From contig AP019416.1 in the NCBI GenBank assembly GCA_004295565.1, positions 186,001-250,000 on the forward strand: a stretch of 64,000 nucleotides of DNA. Direction: 5' to 3'. Shown piece after piece: positions 37,530-46,375 of this stretch. This DNA is from Vreelandella olivaria (GTDB lineage: Bacteria > Pseudomonadota > Gammaproteobacteria > Pseudomonadales > Halomonadaceae). A program made the translations under genes and the position numbers. Position 1 is the stretch's first letter. Each line of letters starts with the position of its first letter. The notes under the pieces are model-generated. The model worked only from the letters and a program-made list of their open reading frames with translations. It searched no databases and had not been told where the DNA came from.

Positions 37530-37713
37530 TGTCAGCAAAACTGAGTGAGTGGGCTGACGGGCAGAAGGAAGGCAGGGAGCCAATAAGTAAGTTAACAGGA
37601 CGTGAAAGGACAATCAGCCCACTCACTGGTTGCAGCGCAAGGAGGCGTTGTTCATCAAACTAGGGAGTGGAGCGATGCAAAACGACCATCTCATGAAAAT
37701 GAGGTGGTTTTTT
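37530..37713 (+). ncRNA. Candidate CsrB/Rsm-type sRNA (CsrA sponge)
   Basis: No conserved protein is encoded here, yet the segment has seven GGA motifs within 105 bases (37567-37671) and ends in a strong Rho-independent terminator (37685-37713, stem ACCATCTCAT / ATGAGGTGGT then T7). Several GGAs lie in the loops of short hairpins, as CsrA sites do: GGC-AGGGA-GCC (37571-37581), CGC-AAGGAG-GCG (37636-37647) and ACT-AGGG-AGT (37659-37668). A 14-bp stem (37544-37557 with 37614-37627) closes a domain holding four of them. I see no clear GacA box upstream, and the 5' end is a guess. Confidence 0.6.
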
Positions 37714-37898
37714 GCGTGCTAAATTTTGTTAACTATTTGATATTCAATAATATTTTTATTCTTGTCTGATTGTGCGGCACTTGCACACACCGTTACCGCA
37801 CAGATTAATGCATTGTTTTGGTCTATCCTTCGATGAAATCAAAATGTAGCGGTTAGAAAACGCAAACGTAACAACCGCGTACTATCAGGGACAAGATT

Positions 37899-38030
37899 AT
37901 GGCGATGGCATTGATGTTATGCATGTTTGTTTTGTTCTTAGGATTTTCAGGCGTGGGTGTCTATATGATGTTTAAGACATCATTTATGGCTAGAATAGAT
38001 GAGCGTGATGATACGCCGCCCGACGCTTAA
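37899..38030 (+). CDS. Small single-pass membrane protein
   Basis: A 43-residue reading frame starting MAMALMLCMFVLFLGFSGVG and ending RIDERDDTPPDA. Residues 3-27 form one hydrophobic segment and the tail is acidic and cytosolic or periplasmic. A GGGA site lies upstream and a strong terminator follows 17 bases after the stop, which supports a real gene. No named family recognised; small proteins of this form are common in halomonads. Confidence 0.55.
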   Translation: MAMALMLCMFVLFLGFSGVGVYMMFKTSFMARIDERDDTPPDA

Positions 38031-38047
38031 CTTTCTGCTTTTAAAGA

Positions 38048-38085
38048 AAAACTGCTACGCCCGCTGATGCGGGCGTAGCAGTTTT
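38048..38085. terminator. Bidirectional terminator
   Basis: A perfect 17-bp stem AAAACTGCTACGCCCGC with a 4-nt loop TGAT, flanked by A and T runs, lies between the small membrane protein gene and the convergent gltS-type gene. Confidence 0.93.
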
Positions 38086-38106
38086 GGATAGAGCCACTGG
38101 GTTGCG

Positions 38107-39564
38107 TTAGCTCTTCTTCCAGCGACCCTTACCGCGTTCTGGCACCATGCGCCCGAAGTAGAGCAAGCCAAACGCTAGCCATCCCACGGTTAGTAGAGCG
38201 GCAAAAATCAGTACGGCCAAGGCGCCAAATTCGGCAATCAGTGGTAAGGCGGCGGCGGTAAACAGGCCGCCACCCACAATCGGTTCAAACATCAGCTGTT
38301 TATAACCAAAGCTCTCTAGTGCGCCAGACTCATTTTTGGGGTCTGCCATGCGCATCAGCAGCAGGCCGGTCACAGTGACCCCCATGGATTGGCCGAAATC
38401 GCCCACCCCGCGTTCAAACCAGTTTTCCGGTATCACTCGGGGCGCGATAACAATCAGCACAAACAGCCCCCAGGCAATCCCCGCCACAGCGAGCAGCAAG
38501 AAGGGCAGGAAGTGCTCGCCTAAGGTGGTCAGCGAAAGGGTGGCGAGCGCAGCCACGATGGTAAAGTCCAGCGCAGTGCCGGCAATACGTGACATGGTGC
38601 GGCTGGATACGTGACGCTCTAACCCAAATCGCATCACAATCAGCTGCACAATTACCCCACCAATCATGGCAATTGGGAAAAGTGGTACATGGGCGAGGAT
38701 TTCCAGGCCACCGTCGCGTGCCCAGGTGACTTGCTCTATCCATTGCAAGCCCGACAGGATTAACCAGCCGATCACAATGGCGATACCGACTAAACCGATA
38801 TGCAGGCTTAGCGGATCGGTGGTGCCTGCCTCTTGCTCCAGATCTTTTTTAAATTCGCTGAATTCCGCGGTAGAAGGGCGCTCGTCTTCACGCATCAATT
38901 CATCGGGATCCTCTGGCTGGTTCCCCCCATCCTGGAGTTTAATAATCCCACGACGCGCAGCAATATTGATCAGCACCGTACCAATCAGTACCCCTGCTAC
39001 GATGCCTACTGTCGCCAGCCCCAAGGCCAGGTCGGCGCCTTCCTCAAAGCCCAATTCGGCGAAGGTGTCGGCCATGCCGGCGGCGGTGCCATGGCCGCCT
39101 TCAAAGCCGATTTCGATTAATGCCCCCACCATGGGGTTCATATTAAACACCGGCACTAACACCAGCAGGGCCAGGCTCAACCCAACCACATATTGGCCCC
39201 ATGCCATGGTTTGCCCAACGACGACTTGCGGCCCTGCACGCAGCCAAATAGTTCGCAGCCCGGGGATCGCTTTACCAATAAACAGCGCCGCGAAGACAAC
39301 ATTAATCAACAGCCCCGGTAGTGCTGCCCAACTCTCTTGAACATAAGCAGGAAACAGGCCGGGGCTTTGTTCAAAAAAGGTAGGCAGGGCTTTACCTAAT
39401 ACATCAGGGCCCATCAGTAAGAGTAACAAACCGCCGATGACCGAGCTGGGTAGGAAGAGGCGTCTTAACCAGGGAAGCCATAGACGCAGGGCATTGCTGG
39501 CTAACAGAACTAACCCGATGAGGACTAGCGCTATAAATAATTCACCAACCGTCATGGTCATCAC
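38107..39564 (-). CDS. gltS: Sodium/glutamate symporter family protein (GltS-like)
   Basis: Inner-membrane secondary transporter of 485 residues with two inverted five-helix halves. Family features are LFLPSSVIGGLLLLLMGPDVLG, FEGGHGTAAGMADTFAELGFEEG in the first half and the matching GVGDFGQSMGVTVTGLLLMRMADP in the second; both are the re-entrant-loop motifs of GltS. A hydrophilic cytosolic loop (residues about 215-250) separates the halves and is longer than in E. coli GltS. The protein belongs to the larger GltS-like subgroup, so glutamate is likely but not certain. The gene is intact. Confidence 0.87.
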   Translation of the reverse strand: MMTMTVGELFIALVLIGLVLLASNALRLWLPWLRRLFLPSSVIGGLLLLLMGPDVLGKALPTFFEQSPGLFPAYVQESWAALPGLLINVVFAALFIGKAIPGLRTIWLRAGPQVVVGQTMAWGQYVVGLSLALLVLVPVFNMNPMVGALIEIGFEGGHGTAAGMADTFAELGFEEGADLALGLATVGIVAGVLIGTVLINIAARRGIIKLQDGGNQPEDPDELMREDERPSTAEFSEFKKDLEQEAGTTDPLSLHIGLVGIAIVIGWLILSGLQWIEQVTWARDGGLEILAHVPLFPIAMIGGVIVQLIVMRFGLERHVSSRTMSRIAGTALDFTIVAALATLSLTTLGEHFLPFLLLAVAGIAWGLFVLIVIAPRVIPENWFERGVGDFGQSMGVTVTGLLLMRMADPKNESGALESFGYKQLMFEPIVGGGLFTAAALPLIAEFGALAVLIFAALLTVGWLAFGLLYFGRMVPERGKGRWKKS

Positions 39565-39689
39565 ATCACTCCTTGATGCTGGCGCACCGCTACTGCCGCT
39601 AAGCAGGTGCGTTCATAAAAGACAAGGTTGGATTAACCATAGCGCTTAGTCATCGATTACGCGAAACCCGTTATGGGAGAACCGGAGGG

Positions 39690-40229
39690 TTATCCCATCC
39701 AATAGAGGCTGGCCAAGGCAAACGCATAGCCCATCGCTGCCCCTGCCAGTACATCGCTGACATAGTGGAGCCCTAAGCCCACCCGTGAGATCGCTATCAG
39801 CAGTGTTAATGGCAATACCACCGGCAGTAGCCAGGGCGTGTGGGCGGCGACTAACACGCTAAACATCACCGCGTGCATGGTGTGGCCGCTGGGGAAGCTA
39901 TAACGGTCGCGGGCCGGCTCACAGCACTCGATGCCACCCTCGTAAGTAATAAACGGCCGCTCACGGCACAAGCGGGTCTTCACCAGCCGATAAATGGCCA
40001 CGGCAAACAGCGCTATCACGCTGTACTGCAAGATACGCCAGGCGCCATTTGGTTGCAGCCAGGGTTGGGCGAGAATGAGTAACACCCAGACAGGCCAGTC
40101 GCCTAAGCGGCTGGCAGCCTGAAGCGTGATGCGCCAGGGGCGGTAGATCGATAGCCGAGAGATACGCTGGCAGAATTGCCACTCCAGCAGGTCAAGACGA
40201 TCGAATACGACAAGCGGACGCGGGCGCAT
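39690..40229 (-). CDS. PAP2-family phosphatase
   Basis: A 179-residue membrane phosphatase with all three phosphatidic-acid-phosphatase motifs: KTRLCRERP (KX6RP), PSGHTMH (PSGH) and SRVGLGLHYVSDV (SRX5HX3D). Five to six hydrophobic segments place the active site in the periplasm. It overlaps the end of the glycosyltransferase gene upstream, and the pair may act in glycolipid or undecaprenyl-phosphate metabolism, which is inference. Confidence 0.9.
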   Translation of the reverse strand: MRPRPLVVFDRLDLLEWQFCQRISRLSIYRPWRITLQAASRLGDWPVWVLLILAQPWLQPNGAWRILQYSVIALFAVAIYRLVKTRLCRERPFITYEGGIECCEPARDRYSFPSGHTMHAVMFSVLVAAHTPWLLPVVLPLTLLIAISRVGLGLHYVSDVLAGAAMGYAFALASLYWMG

Positions 40230-41354
40230 GATGGGCCTCCTGGGCTTGGTGTAGGTAATTCAAAAACTGCTCGGCGATGCTCGTCCAACTTTGCTCAAGT
40301 GCGCGTAAGCGCTACGCGACCTAAGCGAGCGTAGTCAGCGGGGTGTTGGCACAACTCCACCGCGGCCTGTTGAAAAGCGGCGCTGTTGCCAGCGGGTACG
40401 GTGACACCGTTGTGGCCGCTGCTAATCAGTTCGGCGCTGGCCGCGTGCTCGTAGGCCACTACGGCCAAGCCGCTGGCCATGGCTTCCGCCACCACATTCC
40501 CCCAGGTTTCTGAAAGCGAGGGAAAGATGAACAGGTCGGCACTGGCGTAGTGGCGAGCGAGCGATTCCTGCCCCACGAAACCGGTGAAGTGGGCATCCGG
40601 CAGCGCCTTTTCCAGCTGTGCCCGTGCGGGGCCATCGCCGACGATGATCTGGGCGATATCGGGGCGTACCTCGCGCATGGCTTGAAGGCTTTCATGCAGC
40701 AAGGTGAGGTTTTTCTCCGCGGCTAATCGGCCTACGTAAAGCGCCACCGGCTGATGCTCGCTTACTCCCCAGCGTTGGCGTAATGAAGGATCACGGTGGG
40801 CAGGTGAAAAGCGCTCCCCATCCAGCCCGCGTGAAAGAACGTGGACGTTCCGAATGCCTTGACCTTGCAGTGCTTTTGCCTGCTGGTGGGTAGGCACTAA
40901 CGTGAGGTCGCAGCCGTTATGGAAGTAGCGCAGGTAGCGCCGTGTGGTCGAAGCCAGCCAGTTGACGCCATAATCTTCACAGTAGTGGTCGAAGTTGGTG
41001 TGCCAGCCTGCTACCAGGGGGAATATTGAGTTGCCGCGCTGCTTGGCGTGCTGCCCAGCCGAGAGGGCCTTGGGTCGCTACGTAGATGATGTCGGGGCGA
41101 TGTTGGCGCCAAAAGCGGCGCAGCGTAGCGGGCCTGACCAGTCCTACCTGCACATCGGTGTAACCGGGTAAGGCAAAGCGTTGCACCTGTAACTCCCGGT
41201 TAATACCGGTTGCATTACCTGCGCTCCGAGGGCGCGGACGGATCACATCAACCGGCACTCCTTGCCGGTTGAGTTCATAGCTTAACCGGCTCAATGTATG
41301 GGCTACGCCATTGATGTCCGGTGACCATGTTTCACTAACGATGCAGAGCCGCAT
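40192..41354 (-). CDS. Family 4 glycosyltransferase; frameshifted
   Basis: Retaining GT-B glycosyltransferase. The N-terminus RLCIVSETWSPDINGVAHTLSRLSYELNRQG is typical of GT4 mannosyltransferases acting on lipids. The donor domain has VALYVGRLAAEKNL, QIIVGDGPARAQLE and the EX7E motif in SLSETWGNVVAEAMASG. One extra C near 41031 breaks the frame; removing it gives IPLVAGWHTNFDHYCEDYG. Near 40300 the frame stops at RVALTRT; a one-base shift continues it as LEQSWTSIAEQFLNYLHQAQ to a stop at 40192, a normal family ending, so I give that as the probable end. The last stretch overlaps the PAP2 gene. Confidence 0.8.
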
Positions 41355-41678
41355 GAGCGATTCATCCCTTTATCACGTTTTCGTACAGTGTGGGCGGGGC
41401 GAATGACACTGCCGAGACAAACAGGTGAATAAGTGATGACACGCCTGAATAAATAGGCTAAGCGATAAAGTGCTGAAGCTTTCTACCTCTTTATCAGTTC
41501 AATGTTAAATTTGGATGGCAGTTTTGTTTAATAAAGCATAAAAAATAAGTTCCCAAAAAAATAAAACTTTAAAGTAAATGAAATATAACTCCTTTAAGGT
41601 TCCCTGCGTTGAGGCGTTATTCGTCCTTCATTGTGCCTTCGCAAAGCGCAAGCATTAACTACTTCAATGGGAACGATC
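41355..41678 (+). promoter_or_regulatory. AT-rich leader region of the porin gene
   Basis: About 320 bases without a gene. The last 170 are strongly AT-rich (for example TAAAAAATAAG and AAATAAAACTTTAAAG) and must contain the porin promoter; no clear binding site can be named. Confidence 0.5.
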
Positions 41679-42683
41679 ATGTTTAAAAAAACGACTCTGG
41701 CATTAGCCGTTAGCGGTTTATTGGCCGCCTCCGCAGCACAAGCTGCCACTGTTTATGATCAAGACGGCACCGATCTTGAAATTTATGGCCGTATCGCTAT
41801 GGGGATTGAAGGCGGCGGTGTTGATAACGGTGTTGATAACGGCGAAGAGTTCCGTAATTTCGGCTCACGTTTACGGATTACCGCTGGCCACCAGATCTCT
41901 TCTGACCTGCGTGCATTCGCCCGTGTAGAGTGGCGCTTTACAGGTGATGAGCGTAATACCTCCTCTGGTTTCGATGAGGTGCGTAACAGCTACCTGGGTC
42001 TGGAAAGCCAGCAGTTCGGTACCTTTATGGCCGGTAACTACGATAGCTTCTACGACAAAAACGTAATGGCTCCGTTCGATGTCTACGTTGAGCGCGGTTA
42101 TGAGTTTGCGGGTGGTGGCCTGCAGGCACGCGGCGATTCGATTGGCTATAAAACGCCTAAAATGAGTGGCTTTCAGGCGGTTATTTCGGCCAAGCACTTC
42201 TCTGAGCGTGGTTTGACTGAAGCCGAGCAGAGCAGCGAAGGATCCGTTATTGCCACTCAGGGTGGTGTTGTCTACGAAACAGGCCCTGCTCGTTTAGCGC
42301 TTGGTTATGTGGAAGATACGGTACGCGGTGGTGGTAACGGTGAAGTGCGTTATGGCGCTACGGGCGAGTTTGCTATTACGGATGCTTTCGCTGCTCGTGT
42401 CGGTTATGAAACCCGCGGTGATGACGATGTTAACGGTGGTGGCTTCGATAAAATCGGTGTTGGCGCTACGTACGCCATCGATTCCTGGAAGTTCTTCGCC
42501 GACTACTACAACATCGACGTAGATGGTGCTAGCGATGAGCGTAACGCTTGGGCGCTGGGTTCTATGTACAAGCTGTCTAGCAACTTCGATATGTTCCTCG
42601 AGTTTAACGATCGTAATCTTGATGCTGTTAATGACTATGAGGAAGATGTGTACTATGCCCTGGGTGCCCGTTATCACTTCTAA
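41679..42683 (+). CDS. Gram-negative general porin (OmpC/Porin_4-like)
   Basis: Outer-membrane trimeric beta-barrel of 334 residues. The signal peptide MFKKTTLALAVSGLLAASAAQA is followed by VYDQDGTDLEIYGRIAMGIEGGG, the usual first strands, then FGSRLRITAGHQISSDLRAFARVEW and the constriction-loop region. The C-terminus YYALGARYHF ends in phenylalanine, the signal for the BAM machine. It is acidic, as expected in a halophile. ATG 41679 is chosen because it starts the signal peptide exactly. It is monocistronic, with a terminator after it. Confidence 0.93.
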   Translation: MFKKTTLALAVSGLLAASAAQAATVYDQDGTDLEIYGRIAMGIEGGGVDNGVDNGEEFRNFGSRLRITAGHQISSDLRAFARVEWRFTGDERNTSSGFDEVRNSYLGLESQQFGTFMAGNYDSFYDKNVMAPFDVYVERGYEFAGGGLQARGDSIGYKTPKMSGFQAVISAKHFSERGLTEAEQSSEGSVIATQGGVVYETGPARLALGYVEDTVRGGGNGEVRYGATGEFAITDAFAARVGYETRGDDDVNGGGFDKIGVGATYAIDSWKFFADYYNIDVDGASDERNAWALGSMYKLSSNFDMFLEFNDRNLDAVNDYEEDVYYALGARYHF

Positions 42684-42768
42684 TGAGTAGAGTGATATTG
42701 GCGGTAGTGTTGCATTAGTTTTTGCGTTAGTTCTTTAGCTTTTAGTAAGCTCGCATGTTTCGATCTTT

Positions 42769-42798
42769 ACCGGTGTGGTTAATTCCACACCGGTTTTT
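42769..42798 (+). terminator. Rho-independent terminator after the porin
   Basis: A 10-bp stem ACCGGTGTGG / CCACACCGGT with a 6-nt loop and T5 lies about 85 bases after the stop. The remaining gap up to 42990 (part of 307 gene-free bases) shows only an AAGGAG site before the next gene. Confidence 0.92.
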
Positions 42799-42990
42799 GG
42801 CGTTTTTGTTTTTTATGCTTTATTTGCCTATCTTCAAAGAGGCGGCCTTTGTTCTCGGTGAGTTGTTACTCTAACCGTAAACTTAAGGAGAAGAGAGAAG
42901 GCAATAATTTTGCCATGGAGACGAAATGTCGCAGGTAGTCTATCTTTACTGCTAAGGTGTCCGAACACCGTTATGAAAGGAGTCATTTAG

Positions 42991-44677
42991 ATGCGTTTTC
43001 ACCGCTATGGCTTGGCGCTAGGGACAGCGCTATTCGCCACCGTTCCTCCCGCCTTGGCTGATAACTACACCCTGACGCTATTTCACACCAACGATTTACA
43101 TGGGCGCACCGATCAGTACCCCTATCTAGTTACCACGCTGAACGAGGCACAGGAGCGCTTTGGCGAAGGGTTGCTGCTGGATGCGGGTGACATCTTCTCA
43201 GGCACGCTCTATTTCACTGAGTTTCAGGGCCAGGATGCCCTCGAATTCATGAATCTGATGGGCTACGACGCCTTTGTGCCGGGCAACCATGAGTTCGATT
43301 TGGGTGATCCGGAAGAGGGGCATCAAGCGTTATCGGCGTTTTTTGCGGGTGCTGAGTTTCCTGTTGTAGGCGCTAACCTGGACTTCTCAGAGAGCCCGGA
43401 GTTTGCTGATATGCTGGGCGAGTCAATCAGCGCTGCCCCCCAGGCGGGGACGCTTTATGACGGTATTATCGTTGAACATAACGGCGAACCTATCGGCATC
43501 TTTGGGTTAAGCACTCAGGATAGCGAAACGATCTCCAGCCCCGGCCACGTCACCATTAGCGATTATCGTGAAGCGGCTGAAGCCATGGTGGCGGCGTTTG
43601 AAGAGCAGGGCGTTAACAAGATTATCGCCCTTACCCACCTGGGCTACGACAGTGACCCCAGCGTGGGTAACGACCTGCTGCTGGCTGAACACGTCGAAGG
43701 CATCGACATTATTATTGGTGGTCACAGCCACACCCAAGTGTCGCCCCCAGGCTGTTAAGTGAGGGCCGTACTGGTGAGGAGCTCCCATCACCGACGGTGA
43801 TTGGCCAGGCAGGCGAGTATGGCCAGCACCTGGGCGTTATGCAGGTCACCTTCGACGAGAACGGCGTGGTGGTGGATGCCAGTGGTGAACTCCTCGCCGC
43901 CGATGATCGCGAAGCAGACGCTGATGCCGCCAAGCGGCTTGAACCCTATACCGCGGAAATTGAAACATTGCGGGATACCTTGATCGGCGCCAAGGCGATC
44001 TCAGAGCTACCAACCCCCGCCACGGCAGCGGCGATGAATGGAGCGTGCGTGCCAATGAAACAGCGCTGGGCAATTTAATCGCCGATGCCCAGTTGCATGC
44101 CGCGCAGCAGGTAGCCCCCGAGACGATCATGGCGATTCAGAATAGCGGCGGTATCCGTGAAGCGATTGAAAGGGGGGATGTGTCCGTAGGCGATCTAATC
44201 GCCGTACAGCCATTTGGCAATCGCCTGACGCTGCTTGACGTCACCGGCGCCGAGCTGTTGGAAACCTTCGAAATCGCCCTGGCCAATGCACCCGGCGAGG
44301 ATGGCGGTTTTCTGCAGGTATCAGCCGGTGTTGAGCTGGTATACGACAGCAGCAAGCCGTCGGGCGAGCGGGTGGTTAGCCTAAGCGTTGCCCAGGAGGG
44401 TGCAATGCAGGCGATTGACCCCGAACGGACTTACACCATCGCGACCAATAACTTTACCGCTGCTGGCGGCGACGGGCATACGGTACTTGGCGCGGCCTAT
44501 GCAGATGGTCGTAACACCATCGTTGGCAATACAGACTGGGAGATGCTGCGCGACTATATGGTGGAACGCAAAGAAGTGTTCTATCAGGTTGAAGGCCGGA
44601 TGACTGATCTGGCGCAAGGGGAGGTAACTGAAGAGGATGTCGCTGAAGAGGGTGTGGCCCAGGAAGCGTCGCAGTGA
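42991..44677 (+). CDS. ushA: Periplasmic 5'-nucleotidase/UDP-sugar hydrolase family protein (UshA-like); frameshifted
   Basis: Secreted two-domain nucleotidase with signal peptide (LGTALFATVPPALA). The metallophosphatase domain has all metal motifs: FHTNDLHGR, DAGDIFSG, GNHEFD, LTHLGYDSD and GGHSHTQ. The C-terminal nucleotide-binding domain has MAIQNSGGIREAIERGDVSV and DLIAVQPFGNRL. Two C deletions break it, near 43748 (restoring SPPRLLSEGRTG) and near 44016 (restoring PRHGSGDEWSVRANETALGN). Repaired length is about 562 residues, normal for the family. A Glu-rich tail ends the protein. UshA activity is likely; a related cyclic phosphodiesterase cannot be excluded. Confidence 0.87.
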
Positions 44678-44698
44678 GTTCCGGGCCACAAATAGCGC

Positions 44699-45067
44699 TT
44701 ACTCATCAATGATGCTTTCAAAGCCCCCAAAGATGAGCCGCTTGCCATCAAACGGCATCGGGTTAACGTCCATCTGCAAACGCGGATCCTCCATGACTTT
44801 GGGCATTCCCTCGTCGCGCACGGCGCGGGATGGCCACTCTATCCAGGAAAAGATGATGCTTTCGTCATCCTTGCGCTTGACCGCCATGGTGAAGGAGGTC
44901 ACTTCCCCTTCGGGCACATCGTCTCCCCAGCACTCCACGACCCGCAGTGCGCCGTGCTCCTTGAAAACAACGGCCGCGGCACGGGCATGCTCAATAAATT
45001 CGGCTTTATTAGCGGTGGGCACGGCAGCGACGAAACCATCGACATAAGGGTGGGTAAGCTTGCTCAT
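44699..45067 (-). CDS. DUF1428 family protein
   Basis: A 122-residue small protein with the typical DUF1428 sequence: HPYVDGFVAAVPTANKAEFIEHA, FKEHGALRVVECWGDDVPEG, KDDESIIFSWIEWPSRAVRDE and PMPFDGKRLIFGGFE. It has a ferredoxin-like dimeric alpha/beta-barrel fold. A GGAG site lies 6 bases before ATG 45067. In this assembly it is joined in frame to the upstream YciI-type protein, but that is probably caused by one extra C (see the next entry). It belongs to the sigma-factor-linked cluster. Confidence 0.87.
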   Translation of the reverse strand: MSKLTHPYVDGFVAAVPTANKAEFIEHARAAAVVFKEHGALRVVECWGDDVPEGEVTSFTMAVKRKDDESIIFSWIEWPSRAVRDEGMPKVMEDPRLQMDVNPMPFDGKRLIFGGFESIIDE

Positions 45068-45099
45068 GGCTGTTCTCCAGATTCTTTTGGGGTTCTGCT

Positions 45100-45451
45100 T
45101 TAGGGGGAGTTCTCGAACGGGGCGCACCTCAATGCTACCCAGCCGGGCGGGTGGGATACGGCTAGCCAGCTGCAGCGCCTCATTCAGGTCATGGGCTTCA
45201 AGCAGATAAAAGCCCGCCAGTTGCTCCTTGGTTTCCGCGAAGGGGCCATCGGAGATCAGCGTCTCGCCATCGCGCACGCGTACGGTGGTGGCGGTCTCCG
45301 TGGGTTGTAATGGCTGCCCACCCAGGTAGTGGCCGCTGGCGCTCAGGCGCTCAACCCCAGCAATGCACTCCTGGTTGAGGTCGTGCCACGCCTGTTCGCT
45401 CATGGCGTTGATAATCTGTTCCTGGTAATACACCAGTGCAACGTACTTCAT
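45100..45451 (-). CDS. YCII/DGPF domain protein
   Basis: A small dimeric alpha/beta-barrel protein (MKYVALVYYQEQ...) with the defining motif LISDGPFAETKEQLAGFYLLEA and the end SIEVRPVREL. The C run near 45105 has five C residues; with four, the frame would read RELP and stop at 45100, giving 116 residues, the usual family size. As written, the frame continues into the DUF1428 protein. DGPF proteins are the standard partners of ECF42 sigma factors. Its ATG overlaps the stop of the upstream gene as ATGA. Confidence 0.83.
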
Positions 45452-46292
45452 GGGGAGTCTCCTTCTGTGGCCAAGGGGCAGTTGCCTGACGCAACGTTTA
45501 CCATCCAGCCGACGCCAAAACGATCGGTTGCCATGCCAAACCCTGGTGACCAGAAGGTCGCTTCGAACGGCATGATAATCTTTCCACCCTCTGCTAGTTG
45601 AGCAAAGGTGCGTGCGGCCTGTTCGATATCGTGATACTCCAGCTGAACCTCTACCCCTTGCGGCGGTGTATAGCACTCAGCCGCCATGTCGGCACCATCA
45701 AGCGGCGTCCACGCAGGTTCAGCGAGGCATGGATGATGCGGTCATGGAGGGCGGGCGGTGTGTGTTCAGCGGCGGGTGTTTCAGCGTAGGTCAACAGGCA
45801 CTCCAGCTGCCCGCCGGTCACGTCGGCATAGAACTGCATGGCCTCCCGGCAGGTGCCGGGAAAGGCAACGTGCACGTTCATGGCATCAGGGACTCGAGCA
45901 AGATTACGGTGCTGCTCAATTCCAGCGCCGGGCTCGAAATCCTCCAGTGAGAAGTAACGCCGTAGTTCTAGGGTCACGTTGCCATCGGCGTCTCGAGTGG
46001 GCCACTGCTGGGCCCACTCAATGGCCGCCTGCAGGGAAGGTGCCTCCAACACGCTGTAACCGGCAATCCGCTCACTGGCTGGAGACAGCGGCCCGGGGAT
46101 GAGGGTGGGCTCTCCCTTTTCGAAACGGATCAGGCACCCCTCGCTGGTCGGATGTAAGCCATCGCCGCTCAAAAACACGCCTGCCTCGGTCATGCGCTGG
46201 TTATAAGCGGCCATGTCGGCAAGCATTTCCTGGGACGGCATAGCGCCATTTTCGGTATTGGCGTCGGCGCGGCGTATCAGCATAAATTTCAT
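45448..46292 (-). CDS. YCII-PhnB (VOC) fusion protein; frameshifted
   Basis: A two-domain protein. Residues 1-110 are a YCII domain (MKFMLIRRADANTENGAMPS..EGCLIRFEKGEPTLIPGPL..ERIAGYSVLEA). Residues 140-275 are a PhnB-like glyoxalase/VOC domain (VHVAFPGTCREAMQFYADVTGGQLE..YTPPQGVEVQLEYHDIEQAARTF..FWSPGFGMATDRFGVGWMVN). One base is missing near 45694; restoring it gives RRLDGADMAAECYTPP. Repaired length is about 281 residues. The metal residues of true VOC enzymes are not conserved, as usual for PhnB proteins. Confidence 0.82.
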
Positions 46293-46375
46293 TGAGAGCC
46301 TCCTGGTTGGTCAGGGTAGTGACTCTCTCTAGTCGTTTGGCGTCATCTTGAATCGACATAGCCTAAGCTTTTTTT

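Noticed and set aside
37394-37663. Open frame of 89 codons overlapping the candidate sRNA
   Set aside because: Composition is unlike a real protein, there is no ribosome site, and it ignores the hairpin and terminator structure.
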